Assembly (NCBI GenBank): GCA_903861125.1 | Contig: CAIOTF010000044.1 | Location: forward strand, 1 to 39,034 | From: an uncultured Ignavibacteriota bacterium | GTDB taxonomy: Bacteria; Bacteroidota; Ignavibacteria; UBA10030; UBA8401 | DNA: 39,034 bases | Direction of reading: 5' to 3' | Shown here: in pieces, positions 8,906-21,100 of the stretch | Position numbering within the stretch: position 1 is the stretch's first letter | Layout of the letters: each line of letters opens with the position of its first letter | Program-made: the position numbers and the translations under genes | The notes under the pieces: model-generated | Seen by the model: the letters and a program-made list of their open reading frames with translations, nothing else | What the model was told of the DNA's origin: nothing | Databases searched by the model: none

Positions 8906-11900
8906 TTAATTTATAACGACTTTATATTCAATACTTCCATTCAATCCTGGCGTAATGGGAACACCCAGTAACGTTCCCAAATTTAAGTTGATAACGGAAC
9001 CTACCGTTATACCTGCCGACAGATCGGGTTTTGGTGTTCCATTTACTTTAATACTGCCAGCCGCATACGTTGTGAGAGCCGGGACAGGTGCACTGATGAG
9101 TACATTGGCAGCAATGCCATCGCCTGTATTATTATACGTAATAGTATATATCACAGTATCTCGAGGTCCAGGATTTGCAGCACTTGCTGAAAGTGATAAT
9201 GTTACATTCGCTAATGTTTTACTAGAAAGAGAATATTTTCCATCGGTTGTAACATTATCCCATTGAACCCAATAATTTATCGAATCAAGCGATGATACGC
9301 CCATTCGGTCCCACACACCCGGTGATGACTCATGCCATAATTTTAATGTCGACTTAAAATTGGGATTCACAACTTCCGCCCCTTCATAATGCAGTCGATA
9401 AGCATACGTATATCCTGAACCGCCGGCGAATGAAAGTGTGTAATAACGGTTAATAGGTTCCATGTACGTATTAACACCCGGTGATGAAAGCACAACAGTT
9501 TCTGTTATTGATGCGGGCAGCGTTCCACCGGCATTAAAGTTTATAAAATTATTCGGACTTTCAAACGCATATTGTGAACCGGAAATGAATCCTGCGGTCG
9601 GAGTATGTGTGATCGTTCCGATTATTAACCCATTACCGCTTCGACTGGACGTTATCGTTATTGCATTACTGCCTGTTTGTATTAGACCTTGATTTACTGC
9701 AAGATCTGCAACGGTAACATCGCTCGACAAAGTAACAGCAGCGGAAGGATTATTCTTCTTCACTTCAAGCGCTGCAAATGATACAGATCCATTGATAGCC
9801 GAAGCCGATGAACCTCCAAAAACAATGCGTGACGCTGATGATGTGAAATTTCCTGATGCCGTCCAATTTCCATAAACGGTATCAGTAGTTGCTGCAGCAT
9901 TAAATGTTGCTCCCGAATTGATCGTCAGATCGTTCCAGACACGTATTGCGCTTGACGGAGTTTTTATACCACCATTAGAAAAATTGATGTTGTGATAGAC
10001 GAATGTCGGCACAGTTTGATCGCTTGAACCGTTAAAGTCTATCGTCGATCCTGTGCTAACGTAGTTACCGCTGCTGAAAGTTGCTGATGGATTAAAAACT
10101 CCTGCTATTCCTATTGAAGGACTCGAAGCAAGTGTAATGTTTGCCGATCGTGCTCCGCTGATAGTGAGATTTTGATAATTAAAACCTGCTACGGTTTGAG
10201 CGCCTGTTCCATTATAATCAATTGTTGAATTTGTCATTATATAACCGCCGGTACCAAATGTTGCTGCGGGAGTGAATGTTCCGGCGATCCCAACGGTTCC
10301 ACCTGAAGGAAACGTTACTGAATTGGAGCCAGTACGTGTTCCGGAAATGCCTACGTTAAAATAATTCGATCCCTTTAATGTTTGGCTACCGGTTCCACCG
10401 TATGTAACGGTATTATTTAATGCGCTGACTGTCAACGTACCCATCGAGAGAAGATCCTGTAAGATAGTTATTGATGCACCGGTATTGTTGATAAGCGTTG
10501 AACTGGCTGCCCCGCCGGTTACTCTCGTAACAGTCATTGAGCCGTTATTCGTCACTGTTACCGCAGAAGCAATATCAATTTGATACAAAGATGTATTGGA
10601 CGTGTTGAATGTTTTATTATTACCTGAAATCTGCAATACCGCCGTACCGTTTGTTACACCATTCGTGCCGTAGAAAATATCGCTGCTTATTGTGTTCCAG
10701 ACAACAGAACCAGAACCGCTCCAAATACCGCTTAACAGCATGCTTCTATTCAATGTCAACACCTGACCATTATTATTAAATGTTCCACCATTATCAATAG
10801 CAAGATGATTGATGGAACGCGCATCTGTTAGTGTAACAGTATAAGGCGCTACAATAAGCGCCCGGTCACGAGGCTGTGGAATCCGGTTTTTATTCCATGT
10901 TGTTGGTGCATTCCAATTCCCATTGGCGAAGGATGTAAACGTCATTGAGTCAGGCTTCCCCGCCTGGAAAATTCCAAATGCCGTAAGAGACACACCCTGG
11001 ATTGAAGTTAATGACGGCGAACCGACATTTACTTCTGTCCACATTAAAGGAACCGTATTTGTTTTATTCGCTATAATGATATCACCCACATATGTAATGC
11101 TGGCACTTATTTCGTTTGATGACCAACGAAATGTCGGTGTAAAACTAGTCAATGGTACACCATTATTGCTCATAGTCCAATACCGATGTGCACTTGAATC
11201 TCTTTTGAGAGAAGAGTTCAGAATGTCCGGATGATCACCTGTTATGCTGCCCACCGTAATACTACCTCCTGTTGCGCTGACTCCGGAAAGAGATACATTC
11301 ACTGGAAGATATAGGGTTGAATTTCCCAATTCATACGTAAGATTTACCGTACCTGTCGTGCTAACATATTTTTGTAAATTTCCGAGAATGTAACCATTGG
11401 TACGGGATATGGTGCCCGGACTGACAATATAGACCGTATCAGACACTGAAGTAAGTATTCCATTTGTCAATGTCAGTGTACCATTAATGACGGGTCCATT
11501 CACAACTGCCGCACCAAACGCATCATTCAATTCAAGATTTTTATATGTACCGGCACCGATGAGTTGGTGCGTAGAACTGCCGCTTGTCAGTAATATTTTT
11601 CCGCTTCCTGAATGAACGCCGCTGTCGCAAACACTTCCTTTTACGGTAATCGTAAAACCTCCGTCGGCAAAGGTAGTGCCCGAACCGATGTTCAAGTTTT
11701 GGTTTACAGTTAAGGCATTAGCAGCAGTTTTAGTAGAGCCTCCGCTAACAGAGAGTCCATAATACGCAAGAACCGGAATAGTTTGAATACCGGCGGAGGT
11801 ATAACCCACTGTTCCGCCGCTTAGTGTAAGCACACCCGTGACAGTCGGGAATGTATTTTGAGTATTAAGTTTGCCGTCGGTCATAGTAAAATTCCCGCTC

Positions 11901-14900
11901 GCACTCAACGTGTTGGAAGGAAGGATTTTGATTACCAATGATGTATTTCCGATGGTGATATTTTTGCACACTGCCGCTGTGTTGACATCAATCGTATCGC
12001 TGCCATTCAAAATAACATCGTTTGATATTGTCGGAATATTTAGGAGATTCCAGTTATTGACATCAGTCCACAAATGATTGCCTGCTAAACCTGACCAGTA
12101 GAAAATTGTTGTCTGTTCTCCGACGGCAAAATCACCAAACATGTTTAAGCCATCGACTCTGATACTCGTTGAACTTCTTGATGTAACGGTGGGAGTTGAC
12201 CATGCTGAGGATGCATATCTTTTAACAAAGAAAAATGCGCTGTTAGCACCGGCATCAATATCCGTTGCATCAAAATTAAAGGTAACATTATAGGTCGTAA
12301 AGACTATGTCCTGTTTGAGCAGTGTCCATGTCCGGTTTACACTTTTAGTCGGAGAAATTCCCGATCCGTTAATATTTGAATGGTCACCTGCCGTTGATGC
12401 CGCCGTTAGGGTTCCCGCTGTTGATACAGCATTAAAATTAACACTGACCGGAGTATATTTTGTTAAATCTCCTGTTTCAAAAAGTATTGTCTGCGGTGCT
12501 GCATTGACCGGCACCGGTTTTCTGACCGTACCAAAAATATGTCGCGGTAAACTGTTCGCTGCACGTTCAATGGTTCCGCTTGTACCGATGACAAGTGTAT
12601 CAGCTCCCAGGGAAACAATTCCGCTCGTCAAAGTAAGAACACCGTTAATACGGAGATATCCTGACGCTGTAATTCCGTTCGCATCATTAAGATCCATATT
12701 AGTATATGATCCGTTTCCACTCAGACTATGAGACGAAGAACCGCCGGTAACAAATACTTTTCCAATACCGGTATGAGTCACATTATTGATAATGTTACCA
12801 TTCACAGTGATCGTATAAGCACCATCAGCAAACGAACCAGCAAGCAACGATAAATTCCCGTTCACAGTCGTATTTCCTCCAAGCGTTTTTATTCCGCTTC
12901 CGCTTGTTGTTAAATTATTGTATTGAAAGGCGGCAATCGTTTGCGCTCCGCCATTGTAGTTGATTGTATCACCTGTTATGGTGTGTCCTGTTGCAGATCC
13001 CGGCGTAAAACTACCAGCGATAGTCATTTGAGCCGCAGGAAGAACTTTTTTGAAATTCGAGAAACTAACATCCCCGTATGCTGCGGGAATAACAAGTTGA
13101 CCATCAGATGCTCTATTATATATCACAAGTCCGGATATTCCGCTATTTAGATTTCCACTGCCCGTATATGCAACATTATTCAACGTTAATGTGTTGGATC
13201 CAATGCTGAATGTGCCTTTCAATAATTTCAACGAGTCGGTCACAGTAACACTTCCGGTCAATGTTAATGTCCCCAACGAATCGAGATTCGTCAGTTTGTT
13301 TACTGTTGTCGGCAATCCATTACCTGTCTGCTGGGCAACAACTCCGTTATAAATATAATTTGCACCCGTACCAAAAGTTCGGCTGCCTGTGAGTTGTATA
13401 TTACCTGTGGCACCGGAACTTGTAATGCCGACGGGAGAACCGAGACTGATTGTAGCGCCATCCTGCAAAGTAAAATTACCTGATCCGGTAATGGTGCTGG
13501 TTCCAAGAATAAGAGATGCGCCATTCAAAACTGTAAAATCAATGTTCCCGGTAATGGTTCCGCCCGATGTGTATTGTTGCGAAACTGGAAGCGTGCCGTC
13601 AAAGATTATACGACCGCGGCCCGATGAGGTTTGGTCAATAATTCCTGCTGTATGACTGAAATCTTTTGCAGCCCATATCGTATCAATTGCGGCTGTTGAG
13701 CTCAAACGAAGTGTTCCTCCTGATACTTTCACTATTCCCGCCGCATCAATCCCCATTACTCCGCCTGTGCCTGATGAAAGAGAAAATAATCCGCCGCTGA
13801 TAACCAAACTGTCCCCAAGCGTGATTCTCGACCAGTCGGAAGCGCTGCCGGATATACCGTTCACTATACCACCGGCCACTATCATTGATCCGCCGATCGT
13901 TTTCATTCCTCCTGCATTAAAAAGTTGGATTGACGATGATCCTGTACTGGAAACAACAAATCTGCCGGAAATTATGCTCGGTGCTCCGCCAAGAGAAATC
14001 GGATTTGTTTGTAATGCGCAATTCCAATAAAAATTTCCAAAGGACTGGTTAAGATTACCGGGTGCGGTTGTAATTGAACCTGTTATTTCACACGTCGAAG
14101 TAGAACTCCAAGAGGCAACCGGAATATTCCCGCCGGCAATAGCATGCTGATATGTAGATCCATTCACAAAAGAAATTGACGCACCGGAATTTACAACAAT
14201 ATCATTTCCGTTGTTTGTAAGAATACCGCTCACCGTCAAGTCGGTGCTTGATCCATCACGCACCGTCAGTGTCTGTCCGCTGCTGACAACAATTTTTGCA
14301 CCCGTTTGAACACTTGCCTGATCAACAACAATATCTACCGGAATAGTAACAATATCACCGCTTTGGATTGTTATCACGCCGGCATTTGTAGCAATCGGAT
14401 AGACAGTTGTATCGCGCCATGTTGCTATGAGAGGATTATAATATTGCCAGATGGTTGGCGAATTCCAATTTCCCGTACCGGTTCCGCTCCCTTTTGTACG
14501 GTACGCATTGGCATTACCGTTAAATCCGACCACAAAATCGCCAAAGAGATGTGTTCCCACTGCTCTGATTGAATTCACTGTTTTTGTATCTGCCATGGTA
14601 GTATCCCATGTGCCTCCGGCGTAGCGTCCAACAATATACAATCCCTCGTTTCCGGCAACATCTTGATCTCCGGGGTTCACCCATTGAAAAACAATATTGC
14701 ATGTATCGAACCCAACGGACCCATTCGTCAATGTCCAATATCTATTTACACTATTCGTCGGGTCTATACTTGATCCGGCCACTTGAGGATGATCGCTTTG
14801 AGTGGTAGAGACAGTAACCGTGCCGGCTGTTGATATTGTTCCGAATGCAAGTGTGGCCGGAGTGTATTTCGTTCCATCACCGACAGCAAAAACCAACGGT

Positions 14901-17900
14901 GAAGATCCAATCGGAATATACCGCTGTAGTATACCATTAATCCAACTGGATGAAGAAGACGAAAGTGTTCCCGTCACATCAATCACAACTTTATTCGTTG
15001 CTACAGTCGGATTGATGACACCTGATGTAAGTGTCAGTGCACCTTTGATGATAAGATCACCGCCGGCGAAGGTTGCACCGAGTGCATCATTCATGATAAG
15101 ATTAGTAAACGTGCCTGTTCCTGAAATTACATGTGAAGACGAACCACCCGCAAGCGTGATGTTCCCGCTTCCTGAATGCGTTCCGTTATTGATGATATTT
15201 TTTTCCACACAAACAGTTGCTCCGCCGTTATCCATGATCACACCGGTAGCAATTTTAAGGTCTCCAAATACCGTATCGATGCCTGCAGAAAATGTTTTAG
15301 TCCCGCTTGCAGACAGTGTTAGATTATTAAAATTGAAGACAGGAATCGTTTGAGTGCCGCTCCCGTAGAAACTCACTGTACTACCGGTCACCGTATGGCC
15401 GCTTGCGAGACCGCTTACAAAGGTTCCGGCAATTCCTATGGAATCAGTAGACGGCAGAGTCTTTGTAAATGCTGAAAGTGATAAATTGCCATAATTTGCC
15501 TTCAATATATTTTGTCCATTACTGGATTTGTTATAGCTGACAAGTCCCGAATTACCGCTTATCAGAGTGCCTCCGCCATTGACAGGTCCGTTTAATGTCA
15601 ACGCATTCGCACCTATATCCAATGTCCCGGATGAAAGAGAAAAAATATCGGTAACAGAAACATTAGAACCCAGAGTAAGCGTGCCTGAAGATTTTGCTAT
15701 CGTAAGTTTATTGAACGTTTCACCAGACGCGCGTGTCACACTTTGAGCAGCACTTCCGTTGAATGTTACCATTGCTGTCGACGGCGTAAATGAACCAGTA
15801 TTAGTCCACGTTCCACCAACAGTCATATTCTGACCGTTTGCATTAAGAATGCCCCCGGAATTATCGACGTTGCCGCGAACCGTCAACGGGTAGTCTTTGA
15901 GGACAGCCGTAATTTTGCTGTCATAAATATTTAAATTATTGATTGGTATGTTGCTTTTGATATTCATGATCTGCGATGCGGGCGATGAAGCATTTCCGAG
16001 CTGCAGCGTTCCGCCGGACACAGTATACACTGAATAGAAATAATTCGTATAACCAAGCGAGTCAACACCGGTTGCTGTTCCTTTTTGCTGAAGGACAAGC
16101 GTTCCTCCGGATTGATTCAATTTTGAACCGGAGACAAGCATAGAGAAAGGGGCATACGTTGTATTATTGCTCCCCATTGTATTGATTGTTACTGTCCCGC
16201 TCGACATTGTCAGATCTGTAACGGTATAATTATCTTTGGGAATAAATCCGCCAGCAATATTCACCGTTCCGCCGTTAAAGACAATTTTTCCGCCGTATGA
16301 AATAAGATGATTGTTAACTGCATTACCGGCATTCAATGTACCGGCTGTTACGATCAGATCACCCATCACATTCAGTGTACCGCCGGTAGTATTGACGATA
16401 GCTGATGAATTATTGATGAACAATCCGGCACTGATCGGTATTGTATAGGTTGCTGTAAACGGTGTTAAAGTTGCTGCCGTTGATAATTTAAATGTGCCAT
16501 TCGTCAGCGTCAGGAAATTATTTGGTGCATTAAAATTTGATGGAAAGACATCAAGAATATTACTTTTCGAACTCCCCATGTTCAGCGTCATTAGATTAAA
16601 ATGTGTCGTCGGTCCGTTTCCGCTTATTGACAGTGAACCTGCTTTTGTAAACGTAACGTTGCACACTCTGCTTGCAGCAGGAAACAGTTCCAAAGTTCCA
16701 GCATTGGTGATATTCCCTGCTATCGTCATCGTATGTGTTGCATTATTTGAAGCATTCACAGTAAATGTTGCTCCCGACTGGATATCCAAATTTCCGGCTA
16801 TCGTCACCGCCCTTGCTGTTGTATTGTTGCCGATGATCAGCGTTCCGCTGCTCCCCTGACCGACAGTTAAATCAGAAACCTGAATATCTGTATTTATCGT
16901 AACTGTATGTGCATTGTTAATAATCACTTTGGAATATGCTGTAGGTACGCTCCCTCCAACCCACGTCGATCCTGTGCCCCAATTTCCGGTTCGCGCTGAT
17001 ATAAACTGACTTGCCGCAACTGTAGTCATGCTTCCAGATAAGGCCGAACTTAATGAACCTACTGTTAGTGCATATACTCGCCAATAATATGTTGTACCAG
17101 GAACAAGATTTGTTTCTGCAGACGATGTGGTATTGGCCGCGAGCTGTCGGACAAAATTATATGATACCCCGCCATCATCCGAACGATAGATCACGTAACC
17201 GACTTCACTGCTCGCATTATCGTTCCAGGTCAACGTCATTCCTGTTGTAGTCACTGCGGAAAATGACAGATTGGTCGGCGCTGCCGTTGGCACAACCGGA
17301 GTAAAAGTAAATATAGAGTTTGCTGTTGGAACTATTGTCAGGTTATTCTGCTGCACAGCCGAAAATGATGTTGAGTTTGCTGTTTGCTGAATCAACACCT
17401 GCCCTGTTGTAGGAGGATTGCTGATCGTTGGACCGCTCATACCAATAGTATAACCGTTGGTCGGACTTGCCGCCCAATCAAAGGTCCCTTGAGTCATAGT
17501 GCTATATAAGAATTCAATTTTTCCACTTGATTCATATAGCTTTAACTGAAAATTGAAATTCGGTGTTGTATTTGTCCAGATCGCCATGCGGATCCATTCA
17601 ACAGTCAGCACACGGTTCGGTGCAGTACCGGTAACCTGATACTTTATGCTGCCGCCTAAAGGATCCAATTCTCCCTGAGTGGTTAGATCATAATAGAATG
17701 GTGCAATTGCAAGCACTGTTCCGGCATCACCGGACGGTGCTGAACGTGTACTGGATGAAAGATCCTGATCATATGGACCAAAAGCCCAATTAGAACGCGT
17801 ACCTGTTCCCGGACCACCGTCGCGTGTTGAATTTGAAAAATCTATGAATCCATTTGTCGATACACTGAACATCGTGTAGCGTTGCCCTATATAATAGAAA

Positions 17901-18151
17901 TCAAATCCTATCGGTACTTGAAAGCTCCGGTTGTCATCTTCTGTTGAAATGCCGGCGTTGCGCCATGAAAAAATCGCATCACCGCTGTATTCGATAGAAT
18001 TATAGACAATAGTACCGCTTGTAATAGAATAGTTCGCAAGACCCTGTCCAAAAAGAAATTGCATTGAACCGGTGCAGAACAAGGCAATGCACAACAGTAA
18101 TGTTCGTTGCTTCAACGTTGCGTGAAAAAATATATTAAATACGTTTTTCAT
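8906..18151 (-). CDS. Giant secreted repeat protein / putative adhesin or fibre, 3081 aa
   Basis: The signal peptide ends near residue 35 (..SMQFLFGQ). A beta-rich N-terminal domain (about 36-290; contains FDFYYIGQRYTMFSVSTNGFI) is of a type common in FCB secreted proteins. A fibronectin type III domain follows (about 293-378). Then come four large units, each opening with an NW..(P)T.W-type motif near residues 384, 1225, 2014 and 2409. Each continues as G/S/T/N-rich right-handed beta-helix-like strands (recurring 'GAQTVAGFNYQNLTISG' type). Each closes with a beta-sandwich carrying NRYWTL-like signatures (starting near 1090, 1892, 2276 and 2850). The last about 100 residues are a DUF11 module ending NGSIEYKVVIN. 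No Por/T9SS C-terminal sorting domain, LPXTG or autotransporter barrel is visible. The 9.2-kb frame is uninterrupted. It lies 18 bases after the barrel gene. Best read as a long extracellular stalk or adhesin; ligand unknown. Confidence 0.9.
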   Translation of the reverse strand: MKNVFNIFFHATLKQRTLLLCIALFCTGSMQFLFGQGLANYSITSGTIVYNSIEYSGDAIFSWRNAGISTEDDNRSFQVPIGFDFYYIGQRYTMFSVSTNGFIDFSNSTRDGGPGTGTRSNWAFGPYDQDLSSSTRSAPSGDAGTVLAIAPFYYDLTTQGELDPLGGSIKYQVTGTAPNRVLTVEWIRMAIWTNTTPNFNFQLKLYESSGKIEFLYSTMTQGTFDWAASPTNGYTIGMSGPTISNPPTTGQVLIQQTANSTSFSAVQQNNLTIVPTANSIFTFTPVVPTAAPTNLSFSAVTTTGMTLTWNDNASSEVGYVIYRSDDGGVSYNFVRQLAANTTSSAETNLVPGTTYYWRVYALTVGSLSSALSGSMTTVAASQFISARTGNWGTGSTWVGGSVPTAYSKVIINNAHTVTINTDIQVSDLTVGQGSSGTLIIGNNTTARAVTIAGNLDIQSGATFTVNASNNATHTMTIAGNITNAGTLELFPAASRVCNVTFTKAGSLSISGNGPTTHFNLMTLNMGSSKSNILDVFPSNFNAPNNFLTLTNGTFKLSTAATLTPFTATYTIPISAGLFINNSSAIVNTTGGTLNVMGDLIVTAGTLNAGNAVNNHLISYGGKIVFNGGTVNIAGGFIPKDNYTVTDLTMSSGTVTINTMGSNNTTYAPFSMLVSGSKLNQSGGTLVLQQKGTATGVDSLGYTNYFYSVYTVSGGTLQLGNASSPASQIMNIKSNIPINNLNIYDSKITAVLKDYPLTVRGNVDNSGGILNANGQNMTVGGTWTNTGSFTPSTAMVTFNGSAAQSVTRASGETFNKLTIAKSSGTLTLGSNVSVTDIFSLSSGTLDIGANALTLNGPVNGGGTLISGNSGLVSYNKSSNGQNILKANYGNLSLSAFTKTLPSTDSIGIAGTFVSGLASGHTVTGSTVSFYGSGTQTIPVFNFNNLTLSASGTKTFSAGIDTVFGDLKIATGVIMDNGGATVCVEKNIINNGTHSGSGNITLAGGSSSHVISGTGTFTNLIMNDALGATFAGGDLIIKGALTLTSGVINPTVATNKVVIDVTGTLSSSSSSWINGILQRYIPIGSSPLVFAVGDGTKYTPATLAFGTISTAGTVTVSTTQSDHPQVAGSSIDPTNSVNRYWTLTNGSVGFDTCNIVFQWVNPGDQDVAGNEGLYIVGRYAGGTWDTTMADTKTVNSIRAVGTHLFGDFVVGFNGNANAYRTKGSGTGTGNWNSPTIWQYYNPLIATWRDTTVYPIATNAGVITIQSGDIVTIPVDIVVDQASVQTGAKIVVSSGQTLTVRDGSSTDLTVSGILTNNGNDIVVNSGASISFVNGSTYQHAIAGGNIPVASWSSTSTCEITGSITTAPGNLNQSFGNFYWNCALQTNPISLGGAPSIISGRFVVSSTGSSSIQLFNAGGMKTIGGSMIVAGGIVNGISGSASDWSRITLGDSLVISGGLFSLSSGTGGVMGIDAAGIVKVSGGTLRLSSTAAIDTIWAAKDFSHTAGIIDQTSSGRGRIIFDGTLPVSQQYTSGGTITGNIDFTVLNGASLILGTSTITGSGNFTLQDGATISLGSPVGITSSGATGNIQLTGSRTFGTGANYIYNGVVAQQTGNGLPTTVNKLTNLDSLGTLTLTGSVTVTDSLKLLKGTFSIGSNTLTLNNVAYTGSGNLNSGISGLVIYNRASDGQLVIPAAYGDVSFSNFKKVLPAAQMTIAGSFTPGSATGHTITGDTINYNGGAQTIAAFQYNNLTTSGSGIKTLGGNTTVNGNLSLLAGSFADGAYTITVNGNIINNVTHTGIGKVFVTGGSSSHSLSGNGSYTNMDLNDANGITASGYLRINGVLTLTSGIVSLGADTLVIGTSGTIERAANSLPRHIFGTVRKPVPVNAAPQTILFETGDLTKYTPVSVNFNAVSTAGTLTAASTAGDHSNINGSGISPTKSVNRTWTLLKQDIVFTTYNVTFNFDATDIDAGANSAFFFVKRYASSAWSTPTVTSRSSTSIRVDGLNMFGDFAVGEQTTIFYWSGLAGNHLWTDVNNWNLLNIPTISNDVILNGSDTIDVNTAAVCKNITIGNTSLVIKILPSNTLSASGNFTMTDGKLNTQNTFPTVTGVLTLSGGTVGYTSAGIQTIPVLAYYGLSVSGGSTKTAANALTVNQNLNIGSGTTFADGGFTITVKGSVCDSGVHSGSGKILLTSGSSTHQLIGAGTYKNLELNDAFGAAVVNGPVINGTLTLTNGILTSVSDTVYIVSPGTISRTNGYILGNLQKYVSTTGTVNLTYELGNSTLYLPVNVSLSGVSATGGSITVGSITGDHPDILNSSLKRDSSAHRYWTMSNNGVPLTSFTPTFRWSSNEISASITYVGDIIIANKTNTVPLMWTEVNVGSPSLTSIQGVSLTAFGIFQAGKPDSMTFTSFANGNWNAPTTWNKNRIPQPRDRALIVAPYTVTLTDARSINHLAIDNGGTFNNNGQVLTLNRSMLLSGIWSGSGSVVWNTISSDIFYGTNGVTNGTAVLQISGNNKTFNTSNTSLYQIDIASAVTVTNNGSMTVTRVTGGAASSTLINNTGASITILQDLLSMGTLTVSALNNTVTYGGTGSQTLKGSNYFNVGISGTRTGSNSVTFPSGGTVGIAGTFTPAATFGTGGYIMTNSTIDYNGTGAQTVAGFNYQNLTISGARSANITLASSPSIGIAGVFNPSATFSSGNYVSTGSTIDFNGSSDQTVPTFVYHNINFSNGGIKTPSSAIRVWNDLTINSGATFNAAATTDTVYGNWTASGNFTSSASRIVFGGSSASAINGSVSFAALEVKKNNPSAAVTLSSDVTVADLAVNQGLIQTGSNAITITSSRSGNGLIIGTITHTPTAGFISGSQYAFESPNNFINFNAGGTLPASITETVVLSSPGVNTYMEPINRYYTLSFAGGSGYTYAYRLHYEGAEVVNPNFKSTLKLWHESSPGVWDRMGVSSLDSINYWVQWDNVTTDGKYSLSSKTLANVTLSLSASAANPGPRDTVIYTITYNNTGDGIAANVLISAPVPALTTYAAGSIKVNGTPKPDLSAGITVGSVINLNLGTLLGVPITPGLNGSIEYKVVIN

Positions 18152-18169
18152 TCTACTTTGTCTGAAAGA

Positions 18170-21100
18170 TTATTTATTAAACAAATTCATGATCTTTTCG
18201 GTGAATTTTGCTCGGACTGAAATAAAAGGACCAGCTGATTGATAATCGTTTCCAACCAGATCACGGTCAGCAGCTGCTGCAAAATTATAGCCGGCTCCAA
18301 AGCGGACATTTTCAAATATCACATTGCCGATTTCAAGACTATATCCTCGTTTGACTGAGGATGAATTTGCCTGATCGACAATGCGCGAATTCAAAATACG
18401 ATATTCTGTTGCAACATCGAAATTCTTCCAACGCAGGTCATATTCAACCCGTATCAGGTAAAAATCGGTCATTGTTGAAGCTTTCAATCCAAACGTCTTT
18501 TCTGTTGCAAATTTCATCGCGTATTTTGTTCCGATCTCAAGGCCGATGACCGGCTCAACAAATGTGTGTAAAGAAATGATATTCACATTGTATGATGTCT
18601 GCGGATCGACCATTCCGTTAAATTCTGCTTTGGTTTCATATTTTCCAATTGCGTTCAGCCAGTCAAAATCAACCGGACGAAATGCGATACCAATTGTGTT
18701 CTTAAATTTCTTTAACAGTCCTCCGCCGGTTTCGCTGCCAATCTGGCCTTCCGACAGTGTTCCAGAAGCAAATGAACTAGATACTGACTGTGCCTGATTT
18801 CTCTCTTCCTCAAAGTATGTCAGTTTATCGATCAACGTGAAATCTCTCGCAACTTGAATATCACCACCGAATGTCAGATTTCTGCGGATCGACTGCGATG
18901 TTTTTGCAAATTCAGCTTTGATAGAAACTTTATACGACTCTTTCGGCAGGTATTCAAGTCCCACCGAAATTGCATCATTATCGGCAGTTTGAACTTCAAC
19001 TATGTTCCGATCAAGTGCGCGTGTTCGTTCATACGAAACATTCGACGTTATTTCGTCCGTTATATGCAATGCATTCTTCAATCCAATGCTTACCTGATTA
19101 CGCTGCCCGCTGATGCCGTTGCCTACTTCGTAACGTGCCGTTGCAGATGTTCCATAACCAAGTTCAGAACTGATGCCGAATAACGATGTGTTGCCTCCAT
19201 TACCATAGAATTTTTCACTAAGTGAAAGCGTCAACGGATCAATAATCCTGTATTCTGCACCAATGGTTGCGGCTGACGGCTTTACTTCATTCTTTTCAGA
19301 AGAACTGAAACTGTGTTCGTATTCACCAATGATGTTCAATTTGTCCATCGGACGAATCGAACCTCGCATTGCCAACACTGTTGATTGCTTTGCACTTGTT
19401 GACGTATCGCCAGGTGTTTCATACGAAATATTCTCTACTCTTGCACCCAATGTAGCCGTCGCTCCAAAAGATCGTTCACCACCGGCAATAATCGAATTAA
19501 TGATAACTTCTTTGCCGCTTGTGTTCTGAATTGTATGATAATATTCAGAAGATAGTTTTGTTGCTTCCAAACCGTCATACGTGACACCGGCACCGTATTT
19601 TGTCGAACCAGATTCGTTGTTCACGCCCCCGGCACCCATGGTCTGGTTCATAAAGCCGCTTTCAACCTTTCTAAAGTACGATTTCAATTGAAGTTTTTCC
19701 ATCGGCGAACCGGAAGCATCTATTTTCCATGCATTTCCGCCGTCATTGATCTTATCAAAACCACGTGCAAATTCTCCGCCGACGGTTACTTTTTGATTCA
19801 GTGCATATTTTGTATTTACACCCAGCAATGTGAAATTACTGTTGGAACGATCGTGAACAACCGTACCACCAACATTGAATCCTTGAATAATTTCTTTTTC
19901 TGCCTGACCGCCGATAACATAACTATAATCCGTTGCAACAGTTGTTGTCGCTTCATATGATACAACAATATATACCGGATTACCGCTGGCATCGACACTT
20001 GAAACCGGTTGTTTGAAGAACAATGTTCCCTGCTGATAATCGATCTCATAATCGCCGAACCGGCTTTTTTCTATCCGCGACAAAACGATCTCATTGTGAA
20101 GTTTGCTGCGTGTTTCTATCCTTACTTTTTCGGTTCCAACAACGATATTGCTCTTCCCGAGGAAATAGTATCCGGAAATTCCCTGTCCGCGTATTTCGTC
20201 TTGAACTACTTTACGGTCGGTCAGCGTTGCAAAGATATCTGCCTTTTCCTGTTTCGTTTCGTAGTGAGCCTTTACACCGTTGAATGTTCGGTCGTAACGG
20301 GCAAGTTCGTTCTGTGCAAGTCCGGTATTAAAATCACCGAATAAAGCGTATGAACGATTCCGTTCCAATTTTGCAAAGAATGGATTGTTTGATTGCGCCG
20401 TATAATCGATAGTGCTGTTATCACCATACACTGAATAAAGAGCATCCGGATCTATTTCCTTGAACAAACGGTTTTCGCGGCGTTTGTTGTCGTATGATGC
20501 GGTCAGCAGATAATCATTCCAGACAGAACCGCGTCCGTAAAACGCTAAACGTCCGTCGGTATGAAAACCGCTATTCAATGTATTTTCATTTTTTAATCCT
20601 GATACATTTCCGGATGCGGATAAAAGTGACCCCTCGGCATTTGCAGAACCGACCAACATTAAAGGTTCTACCGGAGTGTTGAATTCTTTGGTGACACGAG
20701 TTGAAATAGACGAAGTTGAAAGAGTAAGCGAATACATTCCGGCATCTTTCGGTGCACATATTGGAATTGTTACTTCACCGTTACTCAATGGAATCTGAAT
20801 GCCGGCGGTATTTGCATCTGCATCTTTTACATTTATCTGCATGCTGTCAGCATCAACCGTAACAAAGTATCCGTCTTGAATCTTTACTCCCCACGCATCA
20901 ACAACATTTGCAGTTACATTCATTATTGTGCGACCGTCAGCACGAACTTCGTTCGCCGGCATAATCACAACAAGTGAATCAGGTGAGCCGATACGGTGCG
21001 TTGTTCTGTCAACCGTAAAATATTTGCCGTTAGGCATACGCACTGTAACAGTGAAAGTGATCGGACCTTCGGGAACTGGAACTCCGATAAATTCAAATAC

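Noticed and set aside
8906-18151. T9SS (Por) C-terminal sorting domain or autotransporter barrel at the end of the 3081-aa protein
   Set aside because: The C-terminus is a DUF11-like sandwich ending GSIEYKVVIN; the usual sorting-domain motifs and barrel strands are not visible.
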